Below, piece after piece: positions 1 through 7,264 of a stretch of 7,264 bases of DNA; positions within the stretch are counted from its first letter, which is position 1, and every line of letters begins with the position of its first letter. The notes under the pieces were generated by a model, which worked only from the letters and a program-made list of their open reading frames with translations, was not told the DNA's origin and searched no databases. A program made the position numbers and the translations under genes. This DNA is from Oscillospiraceae bacterium. GTDB lineage: Bacteria > Bacillota > Clostridia > Oscillospirales > Ruminococcaceae. The stretch lies in NCBI GenBank assembly GCA_015067125.1, contig SVNB01000086.1:1-7264 (forward strand). The letters run 5' to 3'.

Positions 1-372
1 TCCGGTTTTGTGCGCCCGGTGGCAGTAACCGTTCTTGAAGAAAACGAAGAACGCACCGTTTTGCAGTTTACCATTGCCGAAGGCAAAAACCGCGAAATAA
101 GAAAAATGTGCGAAGCGGTGGGCCTTACCGTTATCCGCCTTAAAAGAACCTCTATCGGCGTTGTAAGGCTTGGAATGCTTCAGCAGGGAAAATGGCGTGA
201 ACTTACCAAAGACGAGCTTACGGGCCTTCACAACCTTTCCAGAAAAGGCATTTCCGGCGAGCAGACACCGAAAAAGAATTCCGGCAGAAAACCGCTTGAA
301 AAACATTCCGGAGCAAAACCGGCAGCAAATAAACCCGCAAAACCCACCATGAAATTTGCAAGAAGACCTTGA
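1..372 (+). CDS. rluB: 23S rRNA pseudouridine synthase, RluB/RsuA family (C-terminal part)
   Basis: The gene enters from the left edge in frame 1 and ends at TGA 370–372, so 123 C-terminal residues are visible. The first ~75 residues match the end of the RsuA/RluB/RluE pseudouridine synthase domain: the segment GKNREIRKMCEAVGL, then IRLKRTSIGVVRLG and GKWRELTKDEL, is the typical family finish. The NREIRKM form fits RluB better than RsuA. Enzymes of this family convert a specific uridine in rRNA to pseudouridine in the cytoplasm; the catalytic aspartate lies upstream of the window. The last ~45 residues are a Lys/Pro/Ala-rich, low-complexity basic tail ending KFARRP. Such tails occur in RluB proteins and probably contact RNA (inference). 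A strong hairpin follows directly. The family is well supported; RluB rather than a close paralogue is likely but not proven. Confidence 0.9.
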   Translation, partial: SGFVRPVAVTVLEENEERTVLQFTIAEGKNREIRKMCEAVGLTVIRLKRTSIGVVRLGMLQQGKWRELTKDELTGLHNLSRKGISGEQTPKKNSGRKPLEKHSGAKPAANKPAKPTMKFARRP

Positions 373-3300
373 TAAAAAAACAGCCGCCGAAAAATTTTCG
401 GCGGCTGTTTTGCCTATAAAAAGGAGAAAAATATGTCAAGAATTGAAGAAGTTGAACTTACAAATATGTGCATGATTTCTGACGGAAAAGGAAACGTGCT
501 TGTTCAGAATAAAGTTGGAAATGCCGATTGGAGCGGTTGGAATTTTCCCGGCGGACACGTTGAAAAAGGCGAATACGTAACGCCTTCTGTTATCCGCGAA
601 GTTTTGGAAGAAACCGGCCTTACGATAGAAAACCCAAGGCTTTGCGGAATAAAAGAGTTTCATAAGTTAAAAGACGGAAAACGCTATATAGTTTTTCTTT
701 ATTATGCGGATGAATTTTTTGGAGAGCTTAAATCTTCCAAAGAAGGAGAGATATTCTGGTATCCGCTTTCCGGGCTTGTTAAATCGGATAAACTTATTGA
801 AGGCTTTGAAGATATGCTTACTGTTTTTACAGATGATAATATAAGCGAAGTCTTTTATGAAAGAACAGAAGAAAATTTAAAAACTGTTTTTATGTAAAAA
901 ATCATAACCACCAGAAAGCTGGCGGTTATGATTGAATTTAATCTTTCTTTGAATCGGATTTCAGTTGGTGATAAAAATGGAAGAATTTATTTACGAAAAT
1001 ATAAAAAGACTTGAAACCCCGGTTGGGTATTTCAGTATTACGGATGAGGGAAGAGAAATGCCGTTTTCGGTAAAAGAAAACGCATATTCTGTTAATATTT
1101 ACGGAGAAAACGGTGAAGTATTAAAAGAAGTTTTCGCAGATACGTGTTATGCTGTTGTAATCAAAACAGCTGATTATAAAATCGGAAAAACATATAAATA
1201 TTCTTTTTCTTCTGTTTTGGAAGAAATTGACGGAGATGAACCTCAGCATTCACGATATGGAATAATAGGAAACTGTGCAGTCGGAATAGGAATGAATAAT
1301 CCCAACGAATGGGACGAACTTGAACAGTGTTATAAATATTCAAAGAAAACAGGAGCAGAAAATGAACTTATTGAACCGCCTTTCTATGATGAAACGGGTT
1401 TTCAATTATATAGTATGAGATATTCTGAGGACGGAAAAGGTTTTTACTTTAAGCTTTTGGATAGAAGCAGAAAAGAGATATGTTTTGAAGCTGCATGGAT
1501 GACCGCAGGAAAATATTCCATTGAAGATTGTGAAGATGCGGTGGATTTTTGGGTATCGTAATAAAAAAGTCCCGGACAAATTCTGTCCGGGACTTTTTCG
1601 TGAAATTTTCAGAAAAATCAATTAAAGATAAATGGTAAGTGCATAAACTGCAAGGGTTACAACAAAGAAAACAACAGCAAGAATTTTGGTAAAGCGAACA
1701 AGTTTTGCGTTGTTGCTTTTTGCTTCTGCTGCTGCGGCGGAAGAGCTTTTGCCGCCAAGTGCTGCAAGACCGTCCTGTTTGCTGCTGCTCTGGAAAAGAA
1801 CAGTAATGGTAACAAGAACGCAGGTTATGATAAGAAGAATACTTCCGATAATTTCAAAAACAGTCATGATAAACCTCCAAAAATAACACGATAGCTATAA
1901 TATAATACCACAGCTATATTACTTTTGCAAGAGTTTTTTTACTATTTATGCAAAAATTTGGCTGTTTTTAAGGGGTATTATAATTGCAAAGCGGGTAATA
2001 ATATAATCAGTCCGCTCGTTTTCGTAAAAGAAAAGCGTTTGCCTTTATATATAAAGAAATCGAAAACGCACGGCTTTTTATTAAGGACGCCTTTTTTATG
2101 GAAAAAAAGACGCCCTTATTTTTTTACAAAATCAAAAATCAGATAAAATCAGGGATATCTTCGGTATCCTCGAACTCAACAAATCTGTCCTCATAAGTTC
2201 CGTCAAGCATTTTTTCGATTTTATCGCGGCGGGGATAAAGTACCTCGAATGCGGCAAATGCGGCAAAAATCGCAATGATGGGAGAGAGGTATTTAAGAGC
2301 TTTGTTTGCGGAAACTCCGAAAAGAATTCCAAGGAGAAGAACCAGAAGATAACACCAGAAATAATCTTTGTATTCAAAGTCCTCGGCGATATCTCTTGCT
2401 CTGTCGAACCATTTTCTGCAGAATGCGTACATAATCAAATCTCCTTTCGGTATATAAAAATATTATAAACTGATTTGTTCAAAAAGGTCGCCCTCTTTGG
2501 GAATGGCGCCTGCCGCCGGAAGATTTCTTGTTCTGAAGCGGTGGGCGTTTTCAAGCATTCTTTCTGCAAAGGGTTTTGCACCCGCAACAACGGCGTTCTT
2601 TTTAAGGGTCATAACCGCAACGCCCTGGGTATCTCTTGTTGCTTTGGAAGGAACAGCGCCGGAATGAACAAGTAAAAGTCTTCCTCCGGAAGAAGAAAGC
2701 AAAAATTCTTTGTCTTCTTCGATGTTATAACAGGCAACAAGAGGGGATTTATCGGAATATGCGCCGATAAGCTTTTTGCGCCTGGTTTTTGTTTCGTAAG
2801 AAGAAAGGGGAACTTTTGCGGCTTTACCGTTCTCATAAAAGAATACCATAAAACCGGTATATTTTTCAACCACTGCCATAAAAATTGCGCTTTCGCCTTC
2901 ATCAAAACCAAGCTTGGATGGGATATAATCGCCCATTACGCTGGTTTTTGTATCGTCAAAGTCGCAGGCTCTGGCTTTATATACCTGGCATTTGTTGCTA
3001 AAGAACAAAAGCTCGACGGCATTGTGGCTTTCTTTGGTAAAGATAATTTCGTCGCCCTCTTTAAGCTTGTGCTCGCCGGACATACGCAGCGACTGGGGCG
3101 TGATTTTTTTAAAGTAGCCTTCTTTGGTAAAGAAAAGTGTTACCGGGTAATCCGGAATTTCTTCTTCCACGGCCTCTTCCTTTGTTTCGCTTACGTATAT
3201 AATTTCGCTTCTTCTGGGCTGATCGTATTTTTTCATAACGTCTTTAAGTTCATCAATTATAAGGGAATTGATTTTTTTCGGATCGTTAAGAATGATTTCC

Positions 3301-6300
3301 ATTTCGGCGATATCTTTTTTAAGGTCGCTTATATCCGCGGTGCGTTTAAGAATATATTCCCGGTTAAGGTGACGAAGCTTTATTTCCGCAACGTATTCCG
3401 CCTGGATCTGGTCAATGCCAAAGCCGATCATAAGGTTGGGAACAACTTCGGTTTCGCTTTCGGTTTCGCGGATGATTTTTATGGCTTTATCAATATCCAA
3501 AAGGATTTTTTGCAGGCCTTTAAGAAGATGCAGCTTATCCTTTTTGCCTTTAAGGTCAAAATAAATTCTTCTGCGAACGCATTCGTGACGGAAGGCTACC
3601 CATTCGTTGATTATCTGGCGAACGCCCAGAACCATAGGCGAACCGCCGATAAGCACGTTGAAGTTTGCAGAAAAACTGTCTTCCATAGGAGTGCTTTTAT
3701 AAAGCTTCTGCATAAGAGCATCGGGGTCGATTCCGCGTTTAAGGTCTATGGTGATTTTAAGACCGGAAAGGTCAGTTTCGTCACGGATATCGGAAATTTC
3801 TGTGATTTTTCTTGCTTTTACAAGTTCAAGAATTTTATCAATAATCGCTTCCACACAGGTGGTGGCGGGAATTTCCGTAACCTCTATACATTTGTTTTTT
3901 TCGTCATATTGATATTTTGCCCGAACGCGAATGCTTCCGCGGCCGGTTTCGTAAATTTTGGTAAGTTCGTCCTTATCGTAAATAATAAGTCCGCCGCCGG
4001 AAAAATCCGGTGCAGGCAATGTGGAAAGAATATCGTGTTCCGGATTTTTGATAAGCTTTATGGTTGTGTCGCAGATTTCCGAAAGGCGGAACGGGCATAT
4101 CTGAGATGCCATGCCAACGGCAATGCCCACGTTATAGTTGACCAGTATGGACGGGAACGTAACAGGGAAGAGAGAAGGCTCCTTCATAGTATTGTCATAG
4201 TTGTCCACAAAATCAACGGTATCTTTATCAATATCCCGGAAAAGTTCTGCGGATATTTTATCAAGCTTTGCTTCTGTATAACGCGAAGCCGCGCAGACCA
4301 TATTTCTGGAATACGCCTTGCCAAAGTTACCTTTGCTGTCTATCCACGGGTGAAGCAGCGCGCCGTTACCTCTGGACATACGGACCATTGTATCGTAAAT
4401 CGCCTGGTCGCCGTGCGGGTTAAGCTTCATGGTCTGGCCCACTATATTTGCGGATTTTGTTTTTGCCCCGGTAAGAAGACCCATTTTATACATGGTATAA
4501 AGCAGTTTTCTGTGGCTGGGTTTAAATCCGTCAATTTCCGGAATAGCACGGCTGACGATAACGCTCATGGCATAGGGCATATAGTTCTTTTCAAGAACGT
4601 CTACTATGGGCTGATCCACAACTACGCCGGCGTTTTCAAAATTGGCTTTTTGTTCTGTTTTAGGCTGTTGTTTTTCGATTTTTTTCTTGGCCATTTTTTC
4701 CCTTTCCGGTAATCATTTATGATATTTTCCTCCGGTGGATATCTGGAATGCGCGATAAATCTGTTCCAGAATGAGCACGCGGGAAATCTGGTGTGTAAAA
4801 GTCATTCTTGAAAGCGAAAGTTTAAGCTTCGCTTTCTTTTTTATTTCGTCAGAAAGACCATAAGAACCGCCGATTACAAAGCAAAGTTCGCTGGCGCTTT
4901 CATCGGACATTAAATTTTCGAGCTTTATGGAGAATCCTTCGGAAGAAAGCATTTCTCCCTCTATGCACATTGCTGCAATAACCGCGTTCTGCGGAATTTT
5001 TGCGGCAATGGCGGTGCCTTCGGCTTCTATGCACTTTGCAATTTCGGCCGCGGAAGGCTTATCCGGCAGTTTGTATTCGCTGAGCTCGGTTATTTTTAAT
5101 TTGCAATAGGCAGAAAGGCGCTTTTCGTATTCCGCGGCGGCTTCCCGCAGATATTTTTCTTTTAAGTTTCCAACGCAGATGATGTTTATTGTGCGCATTT
5201 TTTCTCCTTAAAGCAAAATATTTTCAGAAGGTTCGCTTCTTGGTGCGGCAAAGATAATATAATCCCGGTTCTGCTTCATTCCGGCAAGAGAAAGTTCGGA
5301 AATGCAGGTCTGCAAAGCCACTTCCGGGGTGTTGTTTTCTTTGCTTAAATGCCCGAGCACGATATGTATGGCGCCGCTTTTAACAAGTTCCGGAAGAAAT
5401 GCGGCACATTCCGCATTGGAAAGATGCCCCTGCGGCCCTTTTATCCTTCTTTTAAGGTGATAAGGGTACGGTCCGAAATCGAGCATACCGTTATCATAGT
5501 TTGCTTCTATAAGCACGGCTTCGCTGTTAAGCAGATGCTCGCGGGCGGAATCCGTTATATATCCCGTATCTGTACAGATGCTTATGCGGTGCTCATCGGG
5601 CGTTGTAATGCTGTATCCAAGGCTTCCGACGCTGTCGTGAGAAGTTCTGAACGGTTTTACAAGCATACCGCCGATAACTTCTCCGTGCTCATCAATTTCT
5701 TTGAGCACGGCGTTAAACGGAACAAGACCGTTTGATGAAAGATATTTGAGCACGGATGCGGAAGCGTAAAGCGGAACTTTGTGGTGGCTTAAAAACACCG
5801 CAAGTCCCCGCACATGGTCAATATGTTCGTGAGTAATAAGAATCCCCGCAAGAGAATCGGGATCTATGCCGCGGTTTTTAAGAGCGGTGGTTATTCCGCG
5901 GCAGCTTATGCCGCAGTCGATAAGAATACCTTCACCGGAAGCACCCACGAAGCTCGAATTGCCGGAACTTCCGCTGGCGATGGTAAAAAACTTTGCCAAA
6001 ATATACCTCCGGAATAAATAGAATAAGCGGAGCGGAAACCGCTCCGCAAAAAGCTTTTTTTAAACTACGGAATATACGGAAGAACCTTCCGGAACGGTAA
6101 CGCGGTCGATTTCCGCGCCAAGTCCGCGAAGTTTATCCACAAGGTTGGTATATCCGCGTTCGATGTGGTGGATTTCTTCTATTTCTGTTGTGCCGGTGGC
6201 GGCAAGGCCCGCAATTACCATGGCGGCTCCTGCCCGAAGGTCGGCCGCACGCACGCACGCGCCGGAAAGACCTTCCACACCCTGAACAACGGCAACTTTT

Positions 6301-7264
6301 CCGTCAACGGAAATAGAAGCACCCATGCGGCAAAGTTCGCTTATATATTTAAAACGGTTATCCCAAACGCCTTCGGTAACAATGCTGGTGCCGCGGGCAA
6401 GAGCAAGCAAAGTGGTCATCTGGGGCTGCATATCGGTGGGGAAGCCGGGGTAGGGCATGGTCTTTACGTTGACGTGCTCAAAATGGTCAACCTCGCCGGA
6501 AACACGAACGGCATCGTCATATTCGATGACGGAAGCGCCGGTTTTAACAAGTTTTTCGGTAATGGCTTCAAGGTGTTTGGGAATAACACCTCTGATAAGT
6601 ACGTTGCCTTTGGTCGCGGCGGCGGCCACCATATATGTTCCGGCTTCTATCTGGTCGGGAATGATGGAATAGTTTGCGCCGTGAAGTTTTTCCACACCGT
6701 GGATTTTGATAACGTCGGTGCCCGCGCCGCGGATATCCGCACCGAGAGAGTTGAGGAAGTTTGCAAGGTCAACGATGTGGGGTTCTTTTGCAACGTTTTC
6801 AAGAATGGTAAGTCCTTTGGCTTTTACGGCCGCAAGCATTACGTTTATGGTTGCGCCGACAGAAACAACGTCAAAATAGATGTGGCTTCCAAGAAGGCCG
6901 TCGCTGCTGATGGAAACGCTGCCGTGGCCGATGTTTACGTCTGCGCCCAAAGCTTCAAATCCTTTGATATGCTGGTCTATGGGGCGCACGCCAAAATCGC
7001 AGCCGCCCGGAAGCGGAACGTTTGCTTCGTTGCATCTTCCCAAAAGAGCGCCAAGGAAATAATAAGAAGCACGAAGCTGTCTTGCAAGGTCTTCGGGAAC
7101 TTTGTGAGAAGTGATGTTGCTGGTATCAATAAAAACAGAAGTGCGGCTTACAACGCGCACGGTTGCTCCCATTAAAGAAAGCATATCATAAAGGGTGTAA
7201 ACATCGCTGATATCAGGAATGTTTTCAAGAAGGCAAGGGCCGCCCGCAAGAATGGTTGCGGGAA

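Overview
The window reads as chromosomal housekeeping DNA from a low-to-moderate-GC Firmicute, most likely a clostridial (gut Clostridia-type) bacterium. The reasons are strong AAGGAG/GGAGG ribosome binding sites before every gene but one, frequent intrinsic hairpin terminators, a TTG start, an adjacent walJ–rlmH pair, a MurA with MurAB/MurZ-type sequence, and a GyrA/ParC-family subunit of the divergent kind found in Clostridia. The species cannot be named from the sequence alone. I see no tRNA, rRNA, CRISPR array, insertion sequence or phage gene.

Left part, plus strand (1–1600). The 3' end of an RluB-type 23S rRNA pseudouridine synthase (1–372) is followed by a strong hairpin, a complete NUDIX hydrolase (433–897), another hairpin, and a soluble protein of unknown function (977–1561). 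That last gene is visibly AT-richer than the genes on the right. A perfect 15-bp hairpin at 1564–1598 closes this side and also serves secG, which converges on it from the other strand.

Middle (1600–2140). secG (1622–1867, minus) is a single-gene unit with its own textbook promoter (TTGCAA, 17 nt, TATTAT with an extended -10). Upstream of it lies a 271-nt gene-free stretch (1868–2138). It holds that promoter, an AT-rich inverted repeat, and a hairpin whose arms pair without mismatch only in minus-strand RNA but which is followed by a T7 run only on the plus strand. A short plus-strand RNA is possible here but unproven.

Right part, minus strand, transcribed right to left (7264 to 2139). murA (partial, N-terminus beyond the window), walJ/yycJ, rlmH, a type IIA topoisomerase A subunit (parC-like) and a small two-helix membrane protein follow each other with gaps of 60, 9, 18 and 30 nt. 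This looks like one operon, with a possible attenuating hairpin between murA and walJ. It combines peptidoglycan precursor synthesis (MurA), a WalJ-type metallo-hydrolase, late ribosome maturation (RlmH) and chromosome topology (topoisomerase). The walJ–rlmH pair is known from the wal operon neighbourhood of Bacilli, but the walRK kinase/regulator genes are not in view here.

No clear new biological system is present. The points most worth a second look are the topoisomerase subunit (Gln at the quinolone-determining serine position, no recognisable GyrA box, no adjacent B-subunit gene), the unknown 194-residue protein, and the structured intergenic region before secG.
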